A DNA stretch of 64,000 bases from Planctomycetota bacterium (GCA_016716265.1 JADJWQ010000001.1:1798001-1862000), one strand, 5' to 3'. Shown: positions 16,307 to 25,221, numbered from the stretch's first letter. Translations and numbers: made by a program. The notes: generated by a model not told the origin, from the letters alone.

Positions 16307-18784
16307 TCACTGGTTGAACGGCGCAGCGCGCGCCATCAGCTCGTCGAGGTTCGGCTCGCCACGATTCAATGGCAGGCCGGGGTGGATGCATCGCGCAGGG
16401 CACTTCTCGGCCGCCTGCACGAGCTGGAGATAGGTGCCGGCACGCGGGTCGGCGATCCGCGCCTGCTTGTTCTCGTCGTAGACGAACAGCGTCGGATTGA
16501 TGTTGCGGCAGTCGTTGCAGCTCGTGCAGAGCGGCGTGTCGATCCACGCCTCCTCGAAGGCATCGGACTCGGCGACCGCTTCGCCCGCCGGCGCGGGCGC
16601 CGCGGCGACCTCGGCGGCCGGCGCCACCTTGGCGGCGGACTCGGTAGGACGCGCTGCAGCCGGTGTGCGCACCGGTGCCGCGACCGCGCCGATCGACAGT
16701 CCCGGCCCGAGCTCGAGCAGCGAGCGGGCCAGGCCGTCGAGCGCCGCGGCCACCGCCTCCTCGCGAGCGCGGGCGAGTTCCTGCTCGTGCTCGCGCTGCA
16801 GCTCGTCGCGCTGCGCGCGCAGCGCGGTGTCGGCCTCCTGCCGCACGCGGTCGACCGCCTCACGCACGTAGTCGCTGCGCAGGCCGGCGAGCTCCTGCAA
16901 CGTGTGCCACCACGCGAGCCGGTCGCGGCACGCCGAGATCAGACGGCGCGACACCGCGACGCGGTGGAGCTGCCCGTCGCGCGTCGCGACCCAGACGTAC
17001 GGGACCCGGCCAGCGGCGTCGGCGGGCGCCAGCGCCAGATACTCGTCGACCGGCAGCAGCGCGCCGTCGAAGCCATCGAGGTGCGGCGGCACCGCGCGGA
17101 ACTCGCCGCGCAGCGAAGGCTCCAGCAGCGCGTAGTCAGCGAACGTGAAGCGCAATGCGAGCGCACGCTCGAGGCCCTCGGCGTCGCGGCACGCGAGCTC
17201 CTCGGCGGGCCAGTCCTCGATCGCGGCCGGATTGCCGTCGAACGAGATGCGGCGCGCCCACGTGTCGCCCGCCTCGGGGTCGTAGCGGAACAGCGGGTGC
17301 GCGCGTGACTCGATCGCGGCACCAGCGCGCAGCCACGGACCACCGGAGGTCGCCCGCGCCTCCGTCGTGCCGGTCGCGACGACGTGCAATGCGGCGCGGG
17401 TGCCCTCGAGCGCCTGCACGAAGCCGCGCAGCAGGTGCTGCATACGCGCCGGGGTCGATTGCTGCACGAACACCTCGCGCAGCCCGACGCCCAGCGAGCC
17501 GAGCTCGAAGCGGAACGCCGACAGCGCGCCTTCGGTCGCGCCGAGCGGATTGGTGCCGGGCTCGACCACCGCGATGACCTGCACGGGCCGCCCGGAGGTC
17601 AGCACGCGGATCAACTCGGCGAGGCGCGCGCCGACCAGCTCGTCCGCCCGCTCGACGACCGCGATGCGCGGCACGAGGTGCAGCTCGTCCTTCTCGAAGC
17701 CCTCCCAGTCGAGCGCCTCGAGCCAGGCGTCATGGCGCTCGGGATCGTAGCGACCGGCGATCTCGAGCTCCGCGAGGCGCACCGCGCGGAACAGCGCGGC
17801 GCAGCTGGCGGCCTCCTGGTCGAAGCGCCGTGCCGCTGCGGCGACGCCGGCCGCGTCGTCGACGACCTGCACGCCCGTCTCGGCGGCGAGCGCGACCGCG
17901 TTCGGCCCGGCCGAGCCCCTGAGCACGATCAGCCGCGGCGCGCTGCGCTCGCGGCCGAGGTAGCCGTCGAGTGCGGCCGCGGCCTGCTCGAGACGCGCGC
18001 GGCGCCCCGGGTCGAGCAGCTTCGAGCCGCGGTGCGCACCGATGACGCTGGCGAGCGCGGCCGGGTCGAGCAGGGCCGCCCCGGCGGTCCCCATCGAGCC
18101 GCGCAGCGCCTCCGCGCTGCGGGATGCGGGGTCCTTGGCGCGCTCGACCGCGATCAGCTCACGCAGCCCGTCGCGCAGCTTGACGATGCGCGCGTGGAAC
18201 GCCTCGCGGCGGGCGTCGGTGGCGACCTGGACCGCGGTCAGCATGAAGCGCAACGGCGTCGCGGCGTCGAGCGCGACGAAGCGGCCCGCGGGGATCACGG
18301 CGCACATCGCCGTCCAGTCGGCGGCGAGCTGCTCGCTCTGCTCGGCGCGCAGGCCGAGTTCCTCGCGCAATGCGGCGCCGGCGTCGCGCAGCACCTCTGC
18401 CGCGTCGCACTCCGCACCGCGCTCGGCGCAGAGCCGCCGCGCGATGCGCTCGGCGCGGCGCAGGTTGTCGGTCAGCACGCGCGCGCTCTGCGGACACGAC
18501 TCCGCGAGCAGCGACGACAGCGACGTGCAACCGGCCTGGGGGCCAGCCGGCACCGCCGGCACGAACGCCGGGAAGCAGCCGCGGACCAGCTCCGGATCGC
18601 GAAACGGGTGCAGGAGCGCCGGGAGCGGGTCCTCGCCGAGCGCCTGCAGCCCGTGGCTGCCCGGCTCCGCACCGCTCCGGAGCTTCGGATCGCCGAGGTG
18701 GAATCGCCGCGCTTCCTGCAGCGCGAGCTTTCGCGCCGCGTCGTCCGCGGCACCGCTCTGAGGCAGGACCGGAATCGCTTGCAT
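16307..18784 (-). CDS. PFOR C-terminal-domain-like protein with ferredoxin tail, rnf-associated
   Basis: 825 residues, no named family recognised. The middle (about 365-500) looks like the thiamine-binding C-terminal domain of PFOR: 'VPRIAVVERADELVGARLAELIRVLTSGRPVQVIAVVEP', then 'VGLREVFVQQSTPARMQHLLRGFVQALEG', then 'AIESRAHPLFRYDPEAG', matching PFOR's 'AV(E/D)SGYWPLYRYNP'. The GDG...N thiamine motif is absent. A charged coiled coil (about 640-690), an Ala/Pro-rich linker and a C-terminal ferredoxin (CTSCNDCRNINPTLF...KCPARC) follow. The TPP-like part, linker ('LQELAGLRSDYV') and coiled coil resemble those of the 1227-residue protein two genes on, so the two are probably paralogues. The leader carries 18-bp repeats and no obvious ribosome-binding site. 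Confidence 0.78.
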   Translation of the reverse strand: MQAIPVLPQSGAADDAARKLALQEARRFHLGDPKLRSGAEPGSHGLQALGEDPLPALLHPFRDPELVRGCFPAFVPAVPAGPQAGCTSLSSLLAESCPQSARVLTDNLRRAERIARRLCAERGAECDAAEVLRDAGAALREELGLRAEQSEQLAADWTAMCAVIPAGRFVALDAATPLRFMLTAVQVATDARREAFHARIVKLRDGLRELIAVERAKDPASRSAEALRGSMGTAGAALLDPAALASVIGAHRGSKLLDPGRRARLEQAAAALDGYLGRERSAPRLIVLRGSAGPNAVALAAETGVQVVDDAAGVAAAARRFDQEAASCAALFRAVRLAELEIAGRYDPERHDAWLEALDWEGFEKDELHLVPRIAVVERADELVGARLAELIRVLTSGRPVQVIAVVEPGTNPLGATEGALSAFRFELGSLGVGLREVFVQQSTPARMQHLLRGFVQALEGTRAALHVVATGTTEARATSGGPWLRAGAAIESRAHPLFRYDPEAGDTWARRISFDGNPAAIEDWPAEELACRDAEGLERALALRFTFADYALLEPSLRGEFRAVPPHLDGFDGALLPVDEYLALAPADAAGRVPYVWVATRDGQLHRVAVSRRLISACRDRLAWWHTLQELAGLRSDYVREAVDRVRQEADTALRAQRDELQREHEQELARAREEAVAAALDGLARSLLELGPGLSIGAVAAPVRTPAAARPTESAAKVAPAAEVAAAPAPAGEAVAESDAFEEAWIDTPLCTSCNDCRNINPTLFVYDENKQARIADPRAGTYLQLVQAAEKCPARCIHPGLPLNRGEPNLDELMARAAPFNQ

Positions 18785-18785
18785 G

Positions 18786-18839
18786 GTCGGTTCGATGGGT
18801 GCCGTCGGTTCGATGGGTGCCGTCGGTTCGATGGGTGCC
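18786..18839. repeat. Three exact 18-bp tandem repeats in the leader of the 825-residue gene
   Basis: The unit GTCGGTTCGATGGGTGCC (plus strand) occurs three times in a row and ends directly before the start codon of the minus-strand gene at 18784. It occupies the place where a ribosome-binding site should be. Read in the gene's frame it would give Thr-Ala-Pro-Ile-Glu-Pro repeats, but no in-frame start codon lies upstream. Confidence 0.95.
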
Positions 18840-18907
18840 GTCGGGATGTGCGTCGGTGCGCCGCGGGGTCGCCGTCTCGCGCAGCGGACCGGCGCGGGTC
18901 GCGCCCG

Positions 18908-19870
18908 CTATACGGCGAACTTGTCGAGCTCGCGCTTCAGCCCGGCGAGCTTGTCCTCTGCGGAGATCCCGAGTCCCTGCATGGTGAAGTCCTCGTAGCA
19001 GGGCCGCGACGCGTCGCGGAACAGGATGCCGACCGGCACCTTCTCGCCCTGCGAGCCCGTCTCGGCGAGCGCGCGCGCGGCGCCGATGTCCGACGGGTCG
19101 TGTTCCGCCTGGTTCGGGAAGATCTTCATCACCGCGGGATCGACGGCGACGTTGTCGTCGCCCTTCAGCAGCAGCAGGCGCGACGGATCCCTCTGCAGCT
19201 CCTCGAACACCGCGGCCGTGTAGGTCGGGCAGCGCTGCAGGATGCGCACGAACGACATGCCACGGTGCTTGTGCGCCTCGCGCAGCGTCGCGTGCAGATG
19301 GACCGGGTTCCAGTCGACCGTCTGCGCGACGAACGACACGTTCGTGAAGCCGAGCATCGCACACAGCGGGTCGAGCGGCGGCAGCCACGATCCCATCGGG
19401 TGCGTATTGGTCTTCAGGCCCCGCGGGCTGGTCGGCGAGGTTTGCTTCTTGGTCAGGCCGTAGACGGCGTTGTCGAACAGCATGACCACCATGTCCATGT
19501 TGTAGCGGGTCGCATGGATCCAGTGGCCGGCGCCGATCGAGCAGCAATCGCCGTCACCCGTCGCCACCCAGACGTCCAGGTCGGGGCGGCGCGACTTGAC
19601 TCCACAGGCGACCGGCAGCGCCCTGCCGTGGAGCCCGTGGAACCCGTACGTGTGCATGTAGTGAGGGAACCGGCTCGAGCAGCCGATACCCGACACACAC
19701 ACGGTCTTCTCCGGCGGCTGCTGCTCGTCGCGCAGGATCTTCTGCACGGCGGTGAGCACGGCGAGGTCACCGCAGCCGGGGCACCAGCGGGCGACGCCGC
19801 CCTCGTAGTCCTCGAGAGTGAAGTAGCGCTCGGGCAGCTCGAGCGACCAGTCCGACTTGAGTCCGAACAT
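18908..19870 (-). CDS. korB: 2-oxoacid:ferredoxin oxidoreductase, beta subunit
   Basis: 320 residues. 'GGVARWCPGCGDLAVLTAVQ' carries the first cluster cysteines, 'VSGIGCSSRFPHYMHTYGFHGLHGRALPVACGVK' is the family signature, and the thiamine/Mg motif is intact ('VATGDGDCCSIGAGH' followed by 'LFDNAVYGLTKKQTSPTSP'). It binds TPP and oxidatively decarboxylates a 2-oxoacid, probably 2-oxoglutarate, to the acyl-CoA while reducing ferredoxin. Its start shares one base with the korA stop. Confidence 0.93.
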   Translation of the reverse strand: MFGLKSDWSLELPERYFTLEDYEGGVARWCPGCGDLAVLTAVQKILRDEQQPPEKTVCVSGIGCSSRFPHYMHTYGFHGLHGRALPVACGVKSRRPDLDVWVATGDGDCCSIGAGHWIHATRYNMDMVVMLFDNAVYGLTKKQTSPTSPRGLKTNTHPMGSWLPPLDPLCAMLGFTNVSFVAQTVDWNPVHLHATLREAHKHRGMSFVRILQRCPTYTAAVFEELQRDPSRLLLLKGDDNVAVDPAVMKIFPNQAEHDPSDIGAARALAETGSQGEKVPVGILFRDASRPCYEDFTMQGLGISAEDKLAGLKRELDKFAV

Positions 19871-21765
19871 CAGTTCCCTCCCCGCTCCAGGCGACGCCCG
19901 ATCTCCGCGTAGATCTGCCGCGGCTGCAGTGGCTGCCCGTAGACGTTCGACCAGCAGTCGATGTCGACCAGCGTCGTCGCACGCAGCAGCGTCGCGAGCT
20001 GGGCTCGGCGCCGGTTCTCGTCGGTCACCGCGGGTGCGTCGGGCTCGTCGCTGTAGTTGATCTCGATGGTCATGACCTTCGCGAAGCGCGCGAAGATCTC
20101 GCCGAGGCCGGGCTCGAGCGGCGACAGGAAGCGCAGGTGCAACGAGGACACCGACAACCCCTCCGCGCGCGCCCGGTCGACCGCCTCCTCGATCGCGCCG
20201 CGGGTCGAGCCCCAGCCGACGATCAGCAGCTCGCCCGACGCGTCGCCGTAGACCTCCGGTGGACGCAGCGTCGACTGCAGCGCCCGCAGCTTCGCGCTGC
20301 GCGCCTCGCAGCCGCGCTGGTTCGAGTCGGGGTCGTAGGCGACCTTGCTGCGCCGCGTGTGCGCGAGGCCCGTCAGCACGTATTCACCGCCACGCTGGCC
20401 GGGGATCGGCCGCGGCGAGATACCGGTCGTCGGGTCCCAGGCGAACGGCTCGACGGCCGGGTCCCACGCCGACTGGTCGACCGGCGGCGCGAACCAGTCC
20501 GGCGTGACCTGCGGCCGCGGGAACGGCGCGACGCCGGTCGCGAGGTTCGCGTCGGTCAGCACGATGACCGGCGTGCGGAACGCCTCCGCGAGCCGCCGCG
20601 CGGTGACCGGGAACAGCAGGCACTCCTCGAGCGTCGACGCCGCCATCACGATCTTCGGCGTGTCGCCCGGCTCGCCGAACAGCGACGCCAGCAGATCGCC
20701 CTGCTCGACCTTCGTCGGCAGACCGGTCGACGGCCCGCCGCGCTGCACGACGACGATCACGAGCGGAACCTCGGCCATCACCGCGAGGCCGACGAACTCG
20801 GTCTTCAGGGCGAGACCCGGCCCGGACGTGATCGTGCATGCGGTCTTGCCGGCGTAGCTCGCGCCGATCGCGAAGCCGATCGCGGCGATCTCGTCCTCGG
20901 CCTGGTGCACGACGCCGCCGACCTTCTGGATGGCGCCGGACAGGTAGTGCGACGCGGAGGTCGCCGGCGTGATCGGGTACATCGCGACCAGCTCCATGCC
21001 GGCCGCCATCACGCCGAGTCCGACCGCCTGATTGCCATTGGTCACGATCAGGTCGGTGGTGCGCGGTGCCGGCGGCACCTCGAAGCGCTCGGGCACGTTT
21101 TCCTCGGCGAAGTGGAAGCCGGCCTCCAGCAGCCGATGGTTGCGCTCGATCACGTCCTGGCCCTTGCGACCGAACACGAACGCCACCTCCTCCTTGGCCT
21201 TCTCGAGCGCGCGGCCGCACACGCGGCACAGCATGCCGAGCACGAACATGTTCTTGCCGACGCGCGGATCGGACGTCACCCCGAGGCAGGCCTCCTCGAG
21301 CGGCAGCTCTCGGACGACGAGCCCTCGCGCGCGGAAGTCGGCGACCGCCTCCGTGTACTGCCGCCGGATCAGCTCCTGCTGGTCGTCCTTCCACTTGCTC
21401 TCGAGCAGCACGACCGTGCCGGGGCGGTAGGCACGCTGCTCGATGCGCCCGTAGAGCACCTGCTCGTTCAATGCGACGACGAGTCCCGCCTCATCGCCCA
21501 TGTTGGTCATCGGGCCCGAGCCGATCCGCACGCGGATCCCGCTCGCGCCCGCGCGCGACCGCGCCGGCGGCTTGATCTCGGCCGGGATGATCTCGACCGT
21601 CCAGACGCCATTGCCCATCTTGGCGCTGATCGCGCCGAGCGCCTGGCCGGCCTTCTGGGCGCCCTCGCCCGAGTCACTGACGATCTCGACGATCAGCTCG
21701 CCGAGCCGCACCGCGGTCCCCGCCTCGAGCGGCGCGGCCACGGGAGTCCCGGTGTCTCCGGTCAT
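19870..21765 (-). CDS. korA: 2-oxoacid:ferredoxin oxidoreductase, fused gamma-alpha subunit
   Basis: 631 residues. Residues 20-200 form the gamma-type domain ('SDSGEGAQKAGQALGAISAKMG'), joined to an alpha domain with 'GNQAVGLGVMAAGMELVAMYPITPATSASHYL', 'EDEIAAIGFAIGASYAGKTACTITSGPGLALKTEFVGLA' and 'PLVIVVVQRGGPSTGLPTK', all classical KorA signatures. The gamma-alpha fusion is common in aerobic and microaerobic KorAB enzymes. It starts the run of electron-donating genes that continues into rnf. Confidence 0.93.
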   Translation of the reverse strand: MTGDTGTPVAAPLEAGTAVRLGELIVEIVSDSGEGAQKAGQALGAISAKMGNGVWTVEIIPAEIKPPARSRAGASGIRVRIGSGPMTNMGDEAGLVVALNEQVLYGRIEQRAYRPGTVVLLESKWKDDQQELIRRQYTEAVADFRARGLVVRELPLEEACLGVTSDPRVGKNMFVLGMLCRVCGRALEKAKEEVAFVFGRKGQDVIERNHRLLEAGFHFAEENVPERFEVPPAPRTTDLIVTNGNQAVGLGVMAAGMELVAMYPITPATSASHYLSGAIQKVGGVVHQAEDEIAAIGFAIGASYAGKTACTITSGPGLALKTEFVGLAVMAEVPLVIVVVQRGGPSTGLPTKVEQGDLLASLFGEPGDTPKIVMAASTLEECLLFPVTARRLAEAFRTPVIVLTDANLATGVAPFPRPQVTPDWFAPPVDQSAWDPAVEPFAWDPTTGISPRPIPGQRGGEYVLTGLAHTRRSKVAYDPDSNQRGCEARSAKLRALQSTLRPPEVYGDASGELLIVGWGSTRGAIEEAVDRARAEGLSVSSLHLRFLSPLEPGLGEIFARFAKVMTIEINYSDEPDAPAVTDENRRRAQLATLLRATTLVDIDCWSNVYGQPLQPRQIYAEIGRRLERGGN

Positions 21766-21938
21766 GCCTGTTCAGCTCCCGTCACTGGTTCCGTCTCTGG
21801 GTTCTCGTGTGTACGTCGCGGGCATCGCTCGGGACGGAGCCTGCGCTGCTCCGCCTGCACCGGCCCCGCACTGCGGCAATCGACCGGTCGCGCCCCACCG
21901 CCATAGCGGCTGGACGCCCCGCCGTCGAGCGTCACGGC

Positions 21939-22361
21939 TCAGTCCCCCGCACCGAGATCGGTGTTCATCGACTCGAGCAGGATCTCGTTCTCGCGGCCCT
22001 CGTGATTCAGCAGGCGCTCGGTCAGCGAGCGGACGCCACCGACCACCGTGGTGAGCTCCGCATCGGTGCAGGAGCGCAGCTTCGCGAGCAGCTCGGCGGT
22101 GTCGCGCAGCAGCTCGACGTGCTCGTCCTCGAGGTCGAGCAGCACGGCCTGGTGCCGCGGGGCCTGGGTGCGGACCGTCTCGTAGAAGCCGCCGGGCGCC
22201 TCCTCGAGCGCGAAGTGCTTCGCGGCAAAGGTCCGAAACTCGTCGAGGCACGCGGTCAGGTCCTCGCGGGAGCCCGCGGCGCGCAGGCGCTGGATGACCT
22301 CGCGGAGGAGTTCGTGCTCCTCGAGGACCGGACCGTGCTGGGCCTGTTCGCGCTCTGCCAT
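21939..22361 (-). CDS. Hemerythrin-like (HHE domain) protein
   Basis: 140 residues, all-helical, with histidines and acids spaced as in HHE hemerythrin domains: 'VLEEHELLREVI', 'FAAKHFALEEAPGGFYE', 'RHQAVLLDLEDEHVELLRD', 'LLNHEGRENEILLE'. Such proteins bind O2 or iron with a di-iron centre. A GGAGCG lies 7 nt before the ATG. It sits 173 nt upstream of korA on the same strand, so an oxygen-handling role for the O2-sensitive ferredoxin enzymes downstream is a reasonable inference. Confidence 0.85.
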   Translation of the reverse strand: MAEREQAQHGPVLEEHELLREVIQRLRAAGSREDLTACLDEFRTFAAKHFALEEAPGGFYETVRTQAPRHQAVLLDLEDEHVELLRDTAELLAKLRSCTDAELTTVVGGVRSLTERLLNHEGRENEILLESMNTDLGAGD

Positions 22362-22521
22362 GGGCTCGCTCCAGGGTTCGGGCCCCCACGCGGGCGCGCG
22401 GGGGCTGCCGTGGACCCCGGCGCAACGACCCCCTCCGGAAACGAATTTCTGGCGCTGGAGCGCCGGCCCGGCCGCGAGGCCCGGGCCTCGCGGGCGGTGG
22501 CACCGGCGCGGGCGGCGGCGC

Positions 22522-22974
22522 TCAGCGAGCGGCGAAGTCCTCGCGGATGGCGCGGAACGCGGCCTCGCCCGGCGTCGTCGCGAGACCGAGGGTGACCGGC
22601 AGCAGCGCGGCGAGGCCGAACGGCACGAGCGAGCCCGCCACCAGCGCGACGACCAGCAGCAGGAGCGCGGCGCCCTCGAGCACCGCGGCCCACAGCAGCG
22701 CACCGTGGCAGTAGGCCCGCACGGCGTCGAGGTCGTCCTCCGCTCGCCGCGCGCGCTCGACGTTGCGAGCCCGCACGCGCGCGCCGACCAGCACGATCAG
22801 GACGAGCACGCCGATCGCGGTGATGCCGAGCTCGTCGGCCCGAGCCGGGTCGCCCACGCGTAGATCCTGCCCGCCCAGACCACCGTCGGTCAGCAGGCCG
22901 ACGACCGCGGCGGCCACGAGCACCGACGACATCAGGAGCAGGTGCAGGAGCCGGGTCGACGCGAGCTGTTTCAT
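22522..22974 (-). CDS. Small integral membrane protein, unknown function
   Basis: 150 residues with about four hydrophobic helices: 'LLMSSVLVAAAVVGLL', 'ITAIGVLVLIVLVGARV', 'ALLWAAVLEGAALLLLVVALVAGSLV' and 'GLAALLPVTLGLAT'. A charged Arg/Glu/Asp linker (RARNVERARRAEDDLDAVRAY) separates the first pair from the second. No family recognised. Same strand and 160 nt upstream of the hemerythrin gene; it may belong to the same transcription unit. Confidence 0.75.
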   Translation of the reverse strand: MKQLASTRLLHLLLMSSVLVAAAVVGLLTDGGLGGQDLRVGDPARADELGITAIGVLVLIVLVGARVRARNVERARRAEDDLDAVRAYCHGALLWAAVLEGAALLLLVVALVAGSLVPFGLAALLPVTLGLATTPGEAAFRAIREDFAAR

Positions 22975-23026
22975 GGTGAGGCCTCCGCGCGCGAGACCCG
23001 CCGCTACCCGCGGCCGGCAGGTGGAT

Positions 23027-24472
23027 TCACGCGTCCGCGAGCCGCTGCTTGATCGCCTTCAGGTCGGCTGCCTCGGGCAGCGCGCGGTAGTGCGGGTCGA
23101 GCGGGTAGCAGCCGCTGACGATGCCGTTGCGCGGCGCCGTCGTGCAGTCGCTGAAGGTACGGCACAGCAGCTTGCGCTGCAGCGGCCGGCCGGCGAGCAG
23201 GTCGCGCGGCAGCTCCGGGTAGGACAGCAGCATCCGGCCGAGCCCGACGAGATCGACGTGCCCACCGCCGACCTCGTGCTGTGCGACGTGGCCGAGCCAC
23301 TCCTGGAGGTAGGTGTAGCCGGTGCCGACCGTCGTCAGCTCGGGCACGGCCGCTTTGCACGCCCGCGCGACGCGCAGGTGCGTCGCGACTGCCGCGAGCG
23401 GGTCGGCCGGCGGCAGGTAGCCGTCGCTCGGCGGGTAGGCGGCCGGGCGCTGCACGTGCGGGCAGTAGTAGGGTGAGCCGATCGTCAGGTTGACGACGCG
23501 GACGTCGAGCGCGCTGCACAGCCGCAGGAACTCGAGCGGCTCGCCGAGCTCGAACGCGCCGTCGGCCCCTGGCCGGCCGAAGCCGATGCCGGCCGCGCCG
23601 GCCACCGGGACGCCGACGCCATCGCCCGGTCCCGCCGCGAACGGGCCCGGGTCGACGATCGACACGCGCGCGCCGATGCCGAGCCCGGGGCACGCCGCGC
23701 GGATCGACTCGACGATCTCGCGGAACAGCCGCGTGCGACCGCGGAGCTCGCCGCCGTACGGCCCCGGCCGGCCGCGCGCGCCGAGCAGCTCGTGCAGCAG
23801 GTAGCCGTGGCAGACCTTGACGTCGACGAAGTCGAAGCCGGCGTCGTGGGCGATCCGCGCCGCGGCGACGTAGCGCGCCCGCAGGTCGATGAGCTCGGCG
23901 TCGCTCAGCAAGGCGCGGTCGTCGGTGATGCCGACGCGCGCGTCCAGCACGGCGTCGCGGGCGGCGGTCCGCGGCGCCGGCGCGCCGAGCGGGCGCGACC
24001 AGCGCCCGGAGTGGGTGAGCTGCAGCCCGACCGCGATCCCGGCCGGATCGGCGCCGAGCTCGCGCTGCCCGGCGCGCAGCTCGGCGAGCAGGCGGCGCAG
24101 CCCGTCGCGCGCGCGGGCGGGGTCGATCAGCGCGAGCTGGCGTGGGTTGGCGCGGCCGTCGGGGCACACCGCGAACGCTTCCCCGCCCCACACCAGCGCG
24201 GCACCACTGCGGCCGAAGCGCCGCCAGCGGCGCAGCGTCAGGTCGGTCGGCTGCCCGTCGGCGGTGCCGTCCCAGCCCTCCATCGGGTGGGTCGCGAAGC
24301 GGTTCGAAAGGCGGCGGCCGAACACTTCGAGCGGCCGCGACAACGGGCCGTCGGCGCGCACGGCGTCGTCGACGCCGAGGTCGGGCGCGACGGCGCGCCA
24401 GTGGTCGCGGAACGCGCCCAGCTCGCGGTGGTGTCCGGGTGGCGTGAAGCGCTCGCGGCGGGCGTCGGCCAT
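23027..24472 (-). CDS. NADH:flavin oxidoreductase, old yellow enzyme family
   Basis: 481 residues, a single TIM-barrel FMN enzyme. Family signatures: 'LSNRFATHPMEGWDGTADGQPTDLTLRRW', 'IAVGLQLTHSGRWSRP', 'AARIAHDAGFDFVDVKVCHGYLLHELLGARGRPGPYGG' and 'VDLVGLGRMLLSYPELP'. The C-terminal 'CRTFSDCTTAPRNGIVSGCYPLD' resembles the cluster cysteines of 2,4-dienoyl-CoA reductase relatives, but the NAD-binding second half of those enzymes is absent. Transcribed away from tetR with an operator-like site in between, so probably repressed by it. Substrate unknown. Confidence 0.88.
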   Translation of the reverse strand: MADARRERFTPPGHHRELGAFRDHWRAVAPDLGVDDAVRADGPLSRPLEVFGRRLSNRFATHPMEGWDGTADGQPTDLTLRRWRRFGRSGAALVWGGEAFAVCPDGRANPRQLALIDPARARDGLRRLLAELRAGQRELGADPAGIAVGLQLTHSGRWSRPLGAPAPRTAARDAVLDARVGITDDRALLSDAELIDLRARYVAAARIAHDAGFDFVDVKVCHGYLLHELLGARGRPGPYGGELRGRTRLFREIVESIRAACPGLGIGARVSIVDPGPFAAGPGDGVGVPVAGAAGIGFGRPGADGAFELGEPLEFLRLCSALDVRVVNLTIGSPYYCPHVQRPAAYPPSDGYLPPADPLAAVATHLRVARACKAAVPELTTVGTGYTYLQEWLGHVAQHEVGGGHVDLVGLGRMLLSYPELPRDLLAGRPLQRKLLCRTFSDCTTAPRNGIVSGCYPLDPHYRALPEAADLKAIKQRLADA

Positions 24473-24570
24473 CGATCGCAGACGATCGCCGATGCGCCGG
24501 CCGATTGCGATCGCCTCGCGAGACCCCCGGGACTTCCCGGGTGGACGGGACCCGCGCGCACGGCTATTCG

Positions 24571-24586
24571 GTAAGTATCCACTTCG
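24571..24586. promoter_or_regulatory. Putative TetR operator between the old yellow enzyme gene and tetR
   Basis: GTAAGTATCCACTTCG keeps the left half and spacer of the perfect palindrome found upstream of the next gene (GTAAGTA-TC-TACTTAC at 25222) and a decayed right half. It lies 17 nt before the tetR ATG in the divergent intergenic region, where an autoregulatory site is expected. Confidence 0.65.
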
Positions 24587-24602
24587 ATCTCCGGGTCACC
24601 GC

Positions 24603-25187
24603 ATGCCGCGTCCCGACCGCTCCAACGAACGCCGCCGCGAGCTCCTGCCAGTGCTCGCCAGCGCCTTCGCCGAGCTCGGGTTCCGCCGCGCGACGACCGC
24701 CGAGCTCGCGAAGCGCTGCGGCGTGCAGGAGACGCAGCTCTACCGGCTGTGGCCGGACAAGCGCGCGATGTTCGTCGCCGCGATCGAGCACGTCTACGAC
24801 GAGTCCAGCGCGCAGTGGGAGCGGCTCCTCACCGCGACGGCGGGCGACGGCCGGGAGTCGGCGGCGGAGCGGTTGTTCGACCACGAGGCACGCCACCACG
24901 GCCAGCTCGGCCTCTATCGCATCGTGTTCGCGGGGCTGAGCGAGACCGACGACCCGCAGATCCGCGACGCCCTGCGTCGCAGCTACGCGCGCTACCACGC
25001 GTTCGTCACCCGCCGGCTCGAGGAGCATGGCGCGGACGGGGCCGCCGCGAGCCGCGCGCTCGCGCTGCTCGGCCTCGGCACGATCTCTTCGATCGGTCGC
25101 GAGCTCGGGCTCTTGGACGAGGCCGAGCGAACGCGGCTGTGGCACGACGTCGGCCGCCTGCTGCTCGGCGAACGACGCGTGCATTGA
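24603..25187 (+). CDS. TetR-family transcriptional regulator
   Basis: 194 residues. N-terminal helix-turn-helix 'RRELLPVLASAFAELGFRRATTAELAKRCGVQETQLYRLWPDKRAMFVAAIEHVYDE' is a textbook TetR domain; the ligand domain fills the rest. Two copies of one operator-like sequence (upstream of itself and of the following lipoprotein gene) suggest it represses itself, the divergent flavoenzyme and the lipoprotein. A hairpin terminator follows the gene. Confidence 0.92.
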   Translation: MPRPDRSNERRRELLPVLASAFAELGFRRATTAELAKRCGVQETQLYRLWPDKRAMFVAAIEHVYDESSAQWERLLTATAGDGRESAAERLFDHEARHHGQLGLYRIVFAGLSETDDPQIRDALRRSYARYHAFVTRRLEEHGADGAAASRALALLGLGTISSIGRELGLLDEAERTRLWHDVGRLLLGERRVH

Positions 25188-25193
25188 CCCCCC

Positions 25194-25221
25194 GTGCGGC
25201 GCGGTGCCGCACGACCTTTTT
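25194..25221 (+). terminator. Intrinsic terminator of tetR
   Basis: GTGCGGC (25194-25200) and GCCGCAC (25206-25212) form a perfect 7-bp GC-rich stem with a 5-nt loop, followed after GACC by five T (25217-25221). It ends 7 nt after the tetR stop codon. Confidence 0.8.

Noticed and set aside
18786..18839. CRISPR-like array
   Set aside because: Three directly adjacent 18-bp copies with no spacers, and no cas genes nearby; the same holds for the repeats at 45303 and 49871.
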